Part shown: positions 45,024-54,299 of the stretch, one piece after another | Position numbering within the stretch: position 1 is the first letter of the stretch | Layout of the letters: every line of letters begins with the position of its first letter | NCBI RefSeq assembly: GCF_000190535.1 | Contig: NC_015160.1 | Location: 3,224,001-3,288,000, forward strand | Reading direction: 5' to 3' | Source of the DNA: Odoribacter splanchnicus DSM 20712 | GTDB lineage: Bacteria > Bacteroidota > Bacteroidia > Bacteroidales > Marinifilaceae | Length of the DNA stretch: 64,000 nt | Position numbers and translations under genes: made by a program | The notes under the pieces: model-generated | What the model was told of the DNA's origin: nothing | What the model saw: the letters and a program-made list of their open reading frames with translations, nothing else | The model's database searches: none

Positions 45024-48000
45024 ATGAAAAAAAAACGAAGATTATACTTCGGTAATCTGCCGAAGTATAGAATTTTTAAACTCAAACCATTTATTTTCTT
45101 GATTTTGAGTGTCTTTTATTTCGGACAGTTATTTGGACAAAGAGATAATCCGAAAATAACATTCAATTTTCAACGGGCTCCGTTTTTCAAGGTCATAGAG
45201 AATATCCGGCAGCAAATTCCTTATGAATTTGTATTTAATTCAGAGGATGTCCGCTCTTTGAACAACATTACCCTTTCCCTGAAAGAGGTTACTTTACAAC
45301 AGGCATTGGATGCCCTGTTGGAAGGTTCCGGTATGGAATATGTGATTGAACAAAAAACAGTGGTAATTAAAAAGAAGGTAAATTCTCCGTCAGAAAAATC
45401 AAAATCGATTTTATTGAAGGGATTTGTTACTGATCGCCAGAAACATCCGTTACCGGGAGTAACGGTAAAATTGATAGATATGATGTTGGGGACTTCTACC
45501 AATCATAAAGGTTATTTTTCCATTCAACTTCCGTTGGAGCGGGGAACACTTGAGTTTTCTTTTATAGGATATGTTTCACAGAAAGTGAATTTTACAGAAC
45601 GAACGACAGATACACTTCGGATTGTGATGGAAGAGTTGATTGTAGGGATGGAAGAAGTTGTGGTAACCGGCTATCAGAAAGTCGATAAGCGGCGTTCTAC
45701 CAGTGCTATTACCTCGGTGAAGGCTTCGGATGTATTGGTTCCCGGAATGAGTAGTATTGACCAGGCTTTGGAAGGAAGGATTCCCGAACTGATGTTAATT
45801 ACCAATTCCGGTGAAGTGGGTGCAACTCCCAGGATACGGGTACGCGGAACTTCAACTCTGATTGGTAACCGTGAACCTTTGTGGGTACTGGATGGTTTTA
45901 TTATGCATGATCCGGTGAATGTCAGTGTGGAGGATTTGAATAATCCGGATTATATCAATATTGTCGGAAATGCGATTGCCGGAATAAATCCTCAGGACAT
46001 AGACCGGATCGATGTGTTGAAGGATGCTTCGGCGACAGCACTTTACGGAACTAAGGCTGCCAATGGCGTGATTGTCGTAACAACAAAAAAAGGTTCTATT
46101 GGACCTGCCCGTTTTTCCTATAACCATACATCGAAATTGACCCGCCGTCCCCGGTATTCGGACCGGAGCATAAATCTGATGGATTCCCGGGAACGGGTAC
46201 AGTTCGGAAAAGAATTGAGCGATTTACATTATCAGTTTCCGTCGAATATGCCTAAAGTCGGATATGAAGGAGCTTTGTACCGTTATTATTCCGGTCTGAC
46301 TGATTATGCTGGTTTTAAACAGGAAGTGTTGCGTTATGAGACAGTCAATACCGATTGGTTCGATATTTTGACTCAGGATGCCTATTCCCATGACCATACC
46401 TTCGGGGTGTCCGGAGGATCGGAAAGTATGCGTTATTACGTTTCATTAGGAGCCAACTTCGAGGATGGGGTATCGAAAACAACAAAAACGGAACGGTATA
46501 CGGCAATGGTAAACCTGGATATTAATTTTTCACCGAAAATAAGGGCTAATTTTTCTTTAAACGGGAATATTCAGCGGAAAAATCACCTGATGCCTGATAT
46601 TGATGCGATGGATTATGCTTATAATACTTCCCGGGCTATTCCGTGTTATGATGAAGACGGTTCTTTATTTTATTATGATGCTATTGGTTATGGAGGAAGT
46701 AATGTAAGTCATAAACAGTTCAGATATAATATTCTGAATGAAATCAGAAATAGTTCTAATGATTACCGGGGAAGTACTTTAGGGGCGAATCTGACTTTGC
46801 GTTACAACATCCTGGAAGACCTGGAGCTTTCCGTTGCTGGAAATTATATGCACAGCAGCACTTTACAGGAGCAATGGTGGGGAGAAAAAAGCCATTATAT
46901 AGCCCGCTTGAAAAATGCCGAATATGAAGAACTTGGAAAAACGGGAGATGCAGGGAATTGTATTTTACCTTATGGAGGTATACTGAACACCAATAATTCG
47001 GAACAAGATTCTTATACTTTCCGGACTCAGGTGGAATACCGGAAGATGTTCGGGGAAAATCAGCAACATTTGGCATCTGTGATGGGAGGTTTTGAATTGA
47101 ACGGAAGTACTTCCAGGAGTATTGCGGATGAGAACAGAGGATTTGTGAAAGAACGGGGATTGCAGTTCATTGACAATGTGAATCTGGAGGATTATCCGCA
47201 CTACCAGACCTGGATCAATAAAAATCACCGGTCATTGTTACATGGTATCAACCATGAGATTTCGGGTTACCTGACATTAAGTTACAGCTATAAAGATTAT
47301 TTCACCTTAAATGCCAACGGACGTTTTGACGCTTCCAATAAATTCGGAAGCCGTAGTAATGAAAAATTCCTCCCTATCTGGTCGGTTTCGGGAATGTGGA
47401 ATCTGAAAGAAACATTTATGAAGCATGCAGATTTTATTTCAAATATGCGTTTAAGGACTTCTTACGGAATACAGGGAAATATGTTGGAAGACCAGAGTCC
47501 GAACCTGATACTGAGACAAGGGACAATTAATCCGATGTATAATGAAAATATTTCAACTGTAGCCCGTTATCCGAATCCGAATCTGAAATGGGAAGAAACC
47601 CGTCAGTTCAATGTGGAATTGGATCTTTCCTTTCTGGACAACCGCATAGGGATAAACGGAACATTATACCTGAAAAAGACGGAAGATTGTTTTACGACCG
47701 TGCAGGTCTCTTCTGTGAACGGGGTACCGGGCCATTCTTATGTCATGAATGGGGGGAACCTGGAAAATAATGGTTATTCTGTCGGTTTGTCCGGAATTCC
47801 GGTGAAAACCCGTGACTGGCAATGGAATCTGTATACTTATTTTTCAGGTAACCTGAATAAAGTGCGTTCTCAGACAGTAGAAAAATATACGATAGATTCT
47901 TATTTAAACGGAACTGCATTGGTAGATGGAGAGGCGGTCAGTAGTTTTTATTCTTATCGTTTCCTGGGCCTTAATCCTGCGAACGGCATCCCTGTATTTA

Positions 48001-48665
48001 ATGATTATGCAGATCGTATGCATTTACTGGAAGACCGGGAATTGGAAGATATTGTTCTGATGACTATGGAAAAAAGCGGGCAACGGGATCCGATTTTTAC
48101 AGGTAGTTTGTCGACTTCACTAACCTATAAAAGTCTTTCACTTTCTGTGAATATGTCTTATAGTCTGGGATCGAAAGTGCGTTTATTCAGTCTTTATGAA
48201 CCGATTTTGAATGGAGTAAGTGCTGAAAAAAATATAAGAAAGGAATTTGTTAATCGTTGGATGGCTCCGGGAGATGAATTGAATACCAATGTTCCGGTGA
48301 TTTTAAGTCCTTCGGATCCAGATTATTTCAGTTCTCTTGTTCATTTTTCTTCTGTGACGAGTTCAGATATTTCTCACATTCAGCAATTTGCTAATAGTGT
48401 GTGGGATATGTACGATAAATCCGATATACGTGTAGTGAGCGGTAATTATTTGAAATGTTCTTCTTTGTCGTTGCGTTATACGCTGAATACCGAATGGTTG
48501 AGGAAGACTCCGTTTTCAAATGTGCAATTGAGCCTCAACAGTATGAATCTTTTTACAGTTTCTGCAAAAGCTCTGAAGGGACAGGATCCGTCGCAGGCTG
48601 GTTTTGCAAAACCCAATTTGTCGGTAAGGCCTTCGTATACTTTCCAATTGAATGTAACTTTTTAA
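45024..48665 (+). CDS. SusC/RagA family TonB-dependent receptor
   Basis: A 1213-residue outer-membrane transporter. After a membrane-targeting start (PFIFLILSVFYFGQLFGQ) come a secretin/TonB STN domain (FNFQRAPFFKVIENIRQQIPYEFVF, residues about 47-110), a carboxypeptidase regulatory-like domain (ILLKGFVTDRQKHPLPGVTVKL, about 130-205), the plug (MEEVVVTGYQKVDKRRSTSAITSV; LWVLDGFIMHDP; INPQDIDRIDVLKDASATALYGTKAANGVIVVTTKKG) and a 22-strand barrel ending YTFQLNVTF. The STN domain is the sign of signalling to FecR. With the SusD partner 12 bases downstream it takes up a glycan or peptide-type nutrient. The substrate cannot be read from sequence. Confidence 0.95.
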   Translation: MKKKRRLYFGNLPKYRIFKLKPFIFLILSVFYFGQLFGQRDNPKITFNFQRAPFFKVIENIRQQIPYEFVFNSEDVRSLNNITLSLKEVTLQQALDALLEGSGMEYVIEQKTVVIKKKVNSPSEKSKSILLKGFVTDRQKHPLPGVTVKLIDMMLGTSTNHKGYFSIQLPLERGTLEFSFIGYVSQKVNFTERTTDTLRIVMEELIVGMEEVVVTGYQKVDKRRSTSAITSVKASDVLVPGMSSIDQALEGRIPELMLITNSGEVGATPRIRVRGTSTLIGNREPLWVLDGFIMHDPVNVSVEDLNNPDYINIVGNAIAGINPQDIDRIDVLKDASATALYGTKAANGVIVVTTKKGSIGPARFSYNHTSKLTRRPRYSDRSINLMDSRERVQFGKELSDLHYQFPSNMPKVGYEGALYRYYSGLTDYAGFKQEVLRYETVNTDWFDILTQDAYSHDHTFGVSGGSESMRYYVSLGANFEDGVSKTTKTERYTAMVNLDINFSPKIRANFSLNGNIQRKNHLMPDIDAMDYAYNTSRAIPCYDEDGSLFYYDAIGYGGSNVSHKQFRYNILNEIRNSSNDYRGSTLGANLTLRYNILEDLELSVAGNYMHSSTLQEQWWGEKSHYIARLKNAEYEELGKTGDAGNCILPYGGILNTNNSEQDSYTFRTQVEYRKMFGENQQHLASVMGGFELNGSTSRSIADENRGFVKERGLQFIDNVNLEDYPHYQTWINKNHRSLLHGINHEISGYLTLSYSYKDYFTLNANGRFDASNKFGSRSNEKFLPIWSVSGMWNLKETFMKHADFISNMRLRTSYGIQGNMLEDQSPNLILRQGTINPMYNENISTVARYPNPNLKWEETRQFNVELDLSFLDNRIGINGTLYLKKTEDCFTTVQVSSVNGVPGHSYVMNGGNLENNGYSVGLSGIPVKTRDWQWNLYTYFSGNLNKVRSQTVEKYTIDSYLNGTALVDGEAVSSFYSYRFLGLNPANGIPVFNDYADRMHLLEDRELEDIVLMTMEKSGQRDPIFTGSLSTSLTYKSLSLSVNMSYSLGSKVRLFSLYEPILNGVSAEKNIRKEFVNRWMAPGDELNTNVPVILSPSDPDYFSSLVHFSSVTSSDISHIQQFANSVWDMYDKSDIRVVSGNYLKCSSLSLRYTLNTEWLRKTPFSNVQLSLNSMNLFTVSAKALKGQDPSQAGFAKPNLSVRPSYTFQLNVTF

Positions 48666-48677
48666 AAAAACAGTAGA

Positions 48678-50222
48678 ATGAAAAAGAATATATTACTTGT
48701 ATTGGCTGTGATGATATTGGTTCGCTGTGGCTATCTGGATGACTACTCCCAGGATATGGTCGTGGTGAAATCGGTATCGGATCTGGATGAGGTATTACTT
48801 GGAAGTGTATATATACCCAGCAAGGAAGAAGTACAAGATTTAGCTTGGGGAGATATTGGTTGGTGGCTGCATATACTGGACGACGATATCAATACCGTAA
48901 TTACTGATCAGGCTGAAAACAGAATATGGAATTCAGCTATGAATTCGGCTTATTTCGGTTATACCACCTGGCAAATGGAGGTGGGAAGGAGCTATAAAGG
49001 AGATGAGCTGGCTGCAGATAATGCCCTTTGGGATGATCTTTATCGCCGGATCAATGTCACTAATATTATTTTGGATGAAATCGAAGATTTAAATCCGGCT
49101 ACCGAAGAAGAACGGCTGGATGCTTTGAGAGTCAGAGGGGAAACGCATTTTTTACGTGCACAGTTTTATTTCCTGCTTGTAAACATTTATGCTCAGGCCT
49201 ACGATCCGGAAAATGCAGAGACAACCCTGGGAATTCCTTTGAAACTGACAGGATATGTAGAGCACGATAAAGACAAGGCTTCTCAGTTTGAACGTGTACC
49301 GGTTGCGAAAGTATATGAACAAATCGTGAAAGATCTGAAAGCAGCAGTGGATTATTTTACCCAAAGTCCGCAGACACGTTTATTTTACAGGGCTTCCGGG
49401 GAAGCTTCGCTATTACTGTTAAGCCGTGTATATCTTTACATGCAGGATTGGAAAAACGCCTGGCAGGCTGCAGATGATCTGTTAAAAATCAAATCTTCAC
49501 TGAAAGATTATGCTGTTGTGAAGGATGAAGATGAGGTTATTTCCAGGACCAATCCGGAAATATTGTTTTCTCAGGGCTCATTAAACGTACAAAATGCTTT
49601 TACCGGTAATGGCGGTGATTTTTGTATTGCTAACGGATTGTATCGGTTATATGCAGATAATGATTACCGGAAAGAATTGTTTTTTACTCCGGCTTCTTCC
49701 AGTGACAGCATAGCATTGGGACGTAAATATAAACGTGGTTTACATCAGTCATATGTTTCGGATTTATTTTTATTACGGATTTCAGAAGCTTACCTGAATA
49801 TTGCTGAGGCGTGTGCGATGCTTGACGATCCCTCAGGGGCGTCGGATTGGTTGAATATTTTCCGGAGAAACAGGATTGAAGGTTGGCAGGATGTAAGTTA
49901 TGATCAGAACACTGTGATAGAGGAAGTACGGAAAGAACGTCGCAGGGAATTGTGTTTTGAAGGGCACAGGTGGTTTGATCTGCGGAGGTATGCTGTGTGT
50001 CGGAAAGCTCCTTTACGGAAAGCAATAGAGCGTGTTTTTGCTGTATACGATTGGGATAGTAAAATGAAATTCATGCGTGGAGAAGTTTTCCGTCTGGAAA
50101 TCGATGATCCGGCTTATGTATTTTCTATTCCTAAATCAGTATTGGAATTTGATACCGATATGCCTGATAATGTCAGACCGATGCGAAGATTAACAGAGGT
50201 AATTAATGCAAATTTTGATTGA
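48678..50222 (+). CDS. SusD/RagB family surface lipoprotein
   Basis: A 514-residue lipoprotein (signal ILLVLAVMILVRC, lipobox LVRC) that caps the SusC barrel and captures substrate. The SusD fold is shown by TPR-like helices (NALWDDLYRRINVTNIILDEIEDL, EERLDALRVRGETHFLRAQFYFLLVNIYAQAY). The C-terminal signature is VSDLFLLRISEAYLNIAEACAML and VIEEVRKERRRELCFEGHRWFDLRRY, ending with the usual W/Y-rich tail. The next gene starts 3 bases after the stop, so the accessory lipoproteins are in the same operon. Confidence 0.95.
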   Translation: MKKNILLVLAVMILVRCGYLDDYSQDMVVVKSVSDLDEVLLGSVYIPSKEEVQDLAWGDIGWWLHILDDDINTVITDQAENRIWNSAMNSAYFGYTTWQMEVGRSYKGDELAADNALWDDLYRRINVTNIILDEIEDLNPATEEERLDALRVRGETHFLRAQFYFLLVNIYAQAYDPENAETTLGIPLKLTGYVEHDKDKASQFERVPVAKVYEQIVKDLKAAVDYFTQSPQTRLFYRASGEASLLLLSRVYLYMQDWKNAWQAADDLLKIKSSLKDYAVVKDEDEVISRTNPEILFSQGSLNVQNAFTGNGGDFCIANGLYRLYADNDYRKELFFTPASSSDSIALGRKYKRGLHQSYVSDLFLLRISEAYLNIAEACAMLDDPSGASDWLNIFRRNRIEGWQDVSYDQNTVIEEVRKERRRELCFEGHRWFDLRRYAVCRKAPLRKAIERVFAVYDWDSKMKFMRGEVFRLEIDDPAYVFSIPKSVLEFDTDMPDNVRPMRRLTEVINANFD

Positions 50223-50224
50223 TT

Positions 50225-51196
50225 ATGAGAAGGTTTATATATATATGTTTCTGCCTGCTAATGATAGCGTGCAGTAAGGAAAGTACATTGGAATCCCGGA
50301 TAAATCTGGATGAATTGTATGTTATACAGGATGATCCTGACGATCCTGTAAAGCATCGGATTTATGAAATTTATGAAACTTATGGGATACCGGTATATTT
50401 CAATGATACGATCGGGAGGATATTTTTGAAAACAGACGTCCATGGGCAACCGGTTTATCAATATGAAAAACTGGATTTGGCTTGGGGATACGATAGTTAT
50501 AAAAAACTGGAATATCATTATCAGTATATAACTGATCCGGAAAAACAATTGGAAGTACTGACCTGGATCGGGCAATACCTGAGAGATGCTGACAAAGCTT
50601 TATTCCCTTTTTGTTTTTTTGTCCCGGAATCGGTGACAACTAAAAATTTGGATAACAGGGAGGTGACAGAAGTCGATCAACAGTTTATGATAGGTTTCCG
50701 TACGTTAACTATGATTATGGGAAATTGGGAAGGAGAAAATCCCGGGGATATTCTGTTGAATATGAAAAGGAATATGGTAACTCAAAAAATCAAAAATTAT
50801 TCAGAAGACTTGGCATATTTCAACAAAGTTTCCGATGCGAACTGGTACGGGACAAAGTATTGGTCGGAGGTGGATAATACCATTACTACTTACTGGAATT
50901 GTGATGTCTTGAATCCGGATTATACGGGTAGTCTGACCGGGGAGGCTTTGGAAGAGCAACGGGTAGAGGCGCGGGCTGTTACAGGCCGTTTCGGTTTCGT
51001 TATGGGAGATGAGTGGGGAGGTGGATTGTTTACTCCTTATGATACCCAGAGAGATCTGGAGTGTTTTGTAAAAGTTATACTGGCTACTGGTTCGGATGAG
51101 GTTTTCCGTGAACAATGGGGTACTTATCCCCTGGTCATGGAAAAATATGAGGTGTTGTATGAGATTATTACTGAAAAATTGGGTGTTGAATTGTAA
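50225..51196 (+). CDS. SusCD-associated lipoprotein, metallohydrolase-like but without HExxH
   Basis: I chose the ATG at 50225 (MRRFIYICFCLLMIAC), two codons into a TTG-initiated frame that would overlap susD. The protein has 323 residues, with lipobox MIAC. The mature start SRINLDELYVIQDDPDDP, then YEIYETYGIPVYFNDT and YHYQYITDPEKQLEVLTWIGQYL, resembles the lipoproteins annotated as substrate-import-associated zinc metallohydrolases in SusCD loci. The zinc motif HExxH that defines those is absent. A catalytic role is therefore doubtful, and a binding role is more likely. It is followed by a FISUMP-type lipoprotein gene. Confidence 0.6.
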   Translation: MRRFIYICFCLLMIACSKESTLESRINLDELYVIQDDPDDPVKHRIYEIYETYGIPVYFNDTIGRIFLKTDVHGQPVYQYEKLDLAWGYDSYKKLEYHYQYITDPEKQLEVLTWIGQYLRDADKALFPFCFFVPESVTTKNLDNREVTEVDQQFMIGFRTLTMIMGNWEGENPGDILLNMKRNMVTQKIKNYSEDLAYFNKVSDANWYGTKYWSEVDNTITTYWNCDVLNPDYTGSLTGEALEEQRVEARAVTGRFGFVMGDEWGGGLFTPYDTQRDLECFVKVILATGSDEVFREQWGTYPLVMEKYEVLYEIITEKLGVEL

Positions 51197-51206
51197 AACG
51201 GGTATT

Positions 51207-52172
51207 ATGAAAAAGATCATATATATATTATTCGGAATGTTGGCGTGGTGGTCTTGTGAAGATGAAAATTCTTTGATCGGACCGGAAGGAGTCTTTTCGG
51301 AATATACTGATTCAAGGGATGGAAAGATCTACCGTTGTGTGACTATCGGAGACCAGACCTGGATGGCGGAAAATTTGGCCTACCGTCTGCCTTTAGGAAG
51401 TGTAGACGGTTGTTATACTTATCGGGAGGAGAATTTGGATACAAACCGCATTGAACCTGCTCGGGCCCTGTTCGATGAGGTTGTACAGAATGCTATAAAT
51501 GACGGGAAGATCAGTAGCGATCCTTTACCGGAAGTACCTTTTTTTTCCCCGGCATCTTTTGTTATGATGTATCTTGACTACCCTGGTTCGGCAGTGAGTA
51601 TTGTAAATTTAATTGCTAATACGGTAACGTGGTATCCTTCCATGCAATCCACGGTGGAAACATTAAATCAAATCCTGGCAGAAACTAAAACAAAGACTAT
51701 CGGTTTGACGGCAGAGGAATATTTTTTGAATGCGGAGGAAGAGAATGACGGATATGCAGAAAAGTACGGTTTGTTGTATACTTATGATGCAGCTCTAAAG
51801 GCTTTGCCAGATGGATGGCGTTTGCCGACCGATGAAGACTGGAAAAAATTGGAAACAGAACTTTATATGGACGGCGATGAACTCGGATTATTGGAACAAT
51901 GGCGCGGGAAACAGGCCGGTATGCTATTGAAGGAAGAAGGTACCGGTTTCAGAATATTGTATGGAGGTACCCGGGCCTATGGAACTTTTGCCTATGGAAC
52001 TCCTTATATGAATAAAGATATGAATGCTTATTTTTGGTCATCTTCCAAGATTGTGCAGAGTGATTCCGTTCAGACAGGTATTATTCGTGCTGCTTCAAAA
52101 GTGTATGAAGGGATTCTGCGGGGAACCTCCAATTTGACGGCGGCTTATAGCGTACGTTGTATAAAAGAATAA
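51207..52172 (+). CDS. Lipoprotein with a FISUMP-type domain
   Basis: I chose the ATG at 51207 (MKKIIYILFGMLAWWSC, lipobox WWSC), giving 321 residues. The longer frame from 51096 overlaps the upstream gene by 100 bases and lacks a signal peptide. The mature protein carries DGKIYRCVTIGDQTWMAENLAY, DGWRLPTDEDWKKLETEL, LYGGTRAYGTFAYG, AYFWSSS and AYSVRCIKE, the order of the Fibrobacter succinogenes major paralogous domain (FISUMP). That domain is found in surface proteins of gut Bacteroidetes and has no known activity. It is part of the SusCD operon, 10 bases after the previous gene. Confidence 0.85.
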   Translation: MKKIIYILFGMLAWWSCEDENSLIGPEGVFSEYTDSRDGKIYRCVTIGDQTWMAENLAYRLPLGSVDGCYTYREENLDTNRIEPARALFDEVVQNAINDGKISSDPLPEVPFFSPASFVMMYLDYPGSAVSIVNLIANTVTWYPSMQSTVETLNQILAETKTKTIGLTAEEYFLNAEEENDGYAEKYGLLYTYDAALKALPDGWRLPTDEDWKKLETELYMDGDELGLLEQWRGKQAGMLLKEEGTGFRILYGGTRAYGTFAYGTPYMNKDMNAYFWSSSKIVQSDSVQTGIIRAASKVYEGILRGTSNLTAAYSVRCIKE

Positions 52173-52246
52173 GCCGGTAGTATGGAGTTATTCAGATATG
52201 TTACAGGAATAATTTGGGATTGTTAATTAATTTAAAAGAAGATTTT

Positions 52247-53704
52247 ATGAAAAAATTGATGTTGGCTTTTGTGCTGCTTTTAGGTGTAGTAGTGAGTGTA
52301 AAAGCACAGAGTATATATGGAGATAAAGTAAAAACAGATGTAAAAATGAAATATATTTATTCATTTGAGGAGGCTTTAAAAAAAGCCCGGGAGGTGAATA
52401 AGCCTATTTTTGTGAATTGTTTTGCTGATTGGGCTGTGCCTTGCCACGGGATGAACCAACTGGTTTTCAGTGACCAGCAGTTTGCCGACTGGATGGACCG
52501 GCATTTCGTAAACCTTTTTATCGATATAACTACGAATGAGGGACGTCCGTTAGCTACCAAATACAATACACTCCAAATGGCCCATTATATTGTATTGGAT
52601 CAGGACGGAAATTTGATTTACCGGATTGTTGGCGGGCATCAGTTACCGGAATTTCAGGAATTGCTTGCGAAGTCCCTGGATCCGAAAACTACACTGCCGG
52701 AAATGAACCGGCGTTATGAAAAAGGAGAACGTAACCTGAAATTTTTACGTGCTTATGCCGATGTTTTAAATACAGCCTCTGAGGATGAGAAAGCTAAAAA
52801 AGTGATAGAAGATATTTTTGCCCGTTTAAAGGATAAACAATTGCCGAAGGAAGAGAACTGGAAATATTTTATGCAGAAAATACGGACCAATGAAGATGAA
52901 TTGTTTAAAAAGCTGATTACCCGGAAAGCTGAGTTTGTGAAAAATATAGGGCAGGAGAAAGTGGATAGATTTATTTCCGGGATTTACTTTGCCAAATTGT
53001 TCCCTTATGCCTGCGGAACGACTCCTTATGATGGTAATCTGATGGTAGATCTGGCATTGGAATTGCACAAATGTAATCTACCCGATACAAACGGGGTTTT
53101 TGCTTTGTATAATATAACCAAGTATCGGGGAGAAAAGAAGTACGATAAAATGATTGAAGCCATGCGGGCTGGAATTCCGGGATGTCATAAGGAATTGGCC
53201 ATGAATCTGGATGTGTGTTTGGGGGATATCAAAGGATTACCCAATCAAGAGCGGGATTTGTTGATCGGATACTTGAAAGAACGTTCCAAAGATTTGCAAA
53301 GACCTCCTTTGAGCTATTATGAACAGGCTATTTCCAATCTGGAAAACCGGGAAGGTGTCCAATTTCAGGATTTGATTTATGAAGAAGCCTTGAAGAAAGC
53401 GGGCAAAGAGGGGAAAATGGTGTTTATGGATTGTTATACCGTTTGGTGTGGCCCTTGTAAGATGATGAATGAACGGGTATTTACACAAAAGGTTGTCGGT
53501 GACTATTTTAAAAAACATTTTATTCCTTTGAAAGTAGATATGGAAAAAGGTGAAGGGATTGCTTTACGCAAAAAGTTTGATGTAAATGCATTTCCGACAA
53601 TGTTTATTTTGGATGCTGAAGGAAATATTGTGGGTAAATTGCAGGGAGCACGGGATACGGATATTTTTTTGAAAGAATTGAAAGAAATTTTGGGAGATGA
53701 ATAA
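52247..53704 (+). CDS. Exported protein with two thioredoxin-fold domains
   Basis: I chose the ATG at 52247 (MKKLMLAFVLLLGVVVSVKAQ), giving 485 residues and a clear signal peptide. The N-terminal domain (about 25-150) is thioredoxin-like but carries a single Cys in ADWAVPCHGMNQLV, so it is probably redox-inactive. A long helical linker (about 160-370) joins a second thioredoxin domain with the intact CGPC motif in CYTVWCGPCKMMNE. The second domain should reduce or shuffle disulfides in the periplasm, perhaps for substrates brought in by the SusCD system. It is the last gene of that operon, followed by a terminator. Confidence 0.85.
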   Translation: MKKLMLAFVLLLGVVVSVKAQSIYGDKVKTDVKMKYIYSFEEALKKAREVNKPIFVNCFADWAVPCHGMNQLVFSDQQFADWMDRHFVNLFIDITTNEGRPLATKYNTLQMAHYIVLDQDGNLIYRIVGGHQLPEFQELLAKSLDPKTTLPEMNRRYEKGERNLKFLRAYADVLNTASEDEKAKKVIEDIFARLKDKQLPKEENWKYFMQKIRTNEDELFKKLITRKAEFVKNIGQEKVDRFISGIYFAKLFPYACGTTPYDGNLMVDLALELHKCNLPDTNGVFALYNITKYRGEKKYDKMIEAMRAGIPGCHKELAMNLDVCLGDIKGLPNQERDLLIGYLKERSKDLQRPPLSYYEQAISNLENREGVQFQDLIYEEALKKAGKEGKMVFMDCYTVWCGPCKMMNERVFTQKVVGDYFKKHFIPLKVDMEKGEGIALRKKFDVNAFPTMFILDAEGNIVGKLQGARDTDIFLKELKEILGDE

Positions 53705-53845
53705 TTTTGGGTCGTTATGTACTATTTTACAGGAAGTTAAGATTTTGTAGAGTTCGTAAAAAATTTAAAAATAATACCTCTTAAAGTTTACTTTTGATGA
53801 GGCATTATTTAATGTATCGTGAATGTAAGATTTCTGAAATTACTA

Positions 53846-53876
53846 AATCCTCTGAAAAACTCAGGGGATTTTTTAT
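53846..53876 (+). terminator. Terminator of the SusCD operon
   Basis: AATCCTCTGA (53846-53855) pairs with TCAGGGGATT (53861-53870), with one T-G pair, around an AAAAC loop and is followed by TTTTT. A second stem AAATCCCAG/CTGGGATTT (53881-53889 with 53902-53910) follows without a good T-run. Confidence 0.75.
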
Positions 53877-53910
53877 GCACAAATCCCAGACTTTCCTAAG
53901 CCTGGGATTT

Positions 53911-54173
53911 GTTATTACTCAAAGATCTTTGTTCCGGTATTAATATTTTGTCCCGACTATTTACGATATGTATACCTCAAACAAAATAGAAGATTTGATA
54001 TTTTTTTGTTGTTTTTATTTCTCAATCGGTCTGCATCTCTACAGCAAAGTGATCCGCAGCAATATTTCGGTGGCCGACCTGTGGCAGCGGCCCGGAAGTG
54101 CCCGAAGACAAAGTGTTTTCGCTCTCCGACTTTGAGTGTTAAGCGGAAAAGCTTCTGGTTCAATCTGATAGAA
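53911..54173. other. Gene-free stretch with a GC-richer core, possible small RNA
   Basis: Short open frames here (for example a 61-aa frame from 54006) look like no real protein, with an unconvincing start and basic, low-complexity composition. Positions about 54050-54140 are GC-rich compared with the flanks. The whole stretch ends in a strong terminator (54174-54225), so an untranslated RNA transcribed rightward is possible. No promoter of the TTTG/TAnnTTTG type was found for it. Confidence 0.3.
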
Positions 54174-54225
54174 AAGAATGATTTCCTCTGAAAATGATGT
54201 TTTTAGAGAAAATCATTCTTTTTTA
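54174..54225 (+). terminator. Intrinsic terminator before the ATPase gene
   Basis: AAGAATGATTT (54174-54184) pairs with AAATCATTCTT (54210-54220), extended by CTCT/AGAG, and is followed by TTTT. No protein gene lies immediately upstream, so the RNA it ends is unidentified. Confidence 0.8.
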
Positions 54226-54257
54226 ATTGTCTCGAAGCATAGATTATCCTATATTTG
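54226..54257 (+). promoter_or_regulatory. Promoter of the ATPase/TOPRIM-like pair
   Basis: ATTG (54226-54229) and TATATTTG (54250-54257) are separated by 20 bases, a near-perfect Bacteroidetes promoter. It lies just after the upstream terminator and 42 bases before the ATPase start, giving the gene pair its own transcription unit. Confidence 0.75.
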
Positions 54258-54299
54258 TCATTCAAGCTGATTTTGCTGAATTTTAAAATATAGGGCACC

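Noticed and set aside
51096-51206. Extended start for the FISUMP lipoprotein
   Set aside because: A 100-base overlap with the upstream gene and no signal peptide; the ATG at 51207 gives a lipobox.
53881-53910. Second hairpin after the SusCD terminator as an independent terminator
   Set aside because: The stem is good but only GTTATT follows, so it is weaker than the one before it and was not listed separately.
54006-54191. 61-aa and opposing 68-aa frames in the 53.9-54.2 kb gap
   Set aside because: Basic, low-complexity sequences without a credible start, running into the terminator stem; treated as non-coding.
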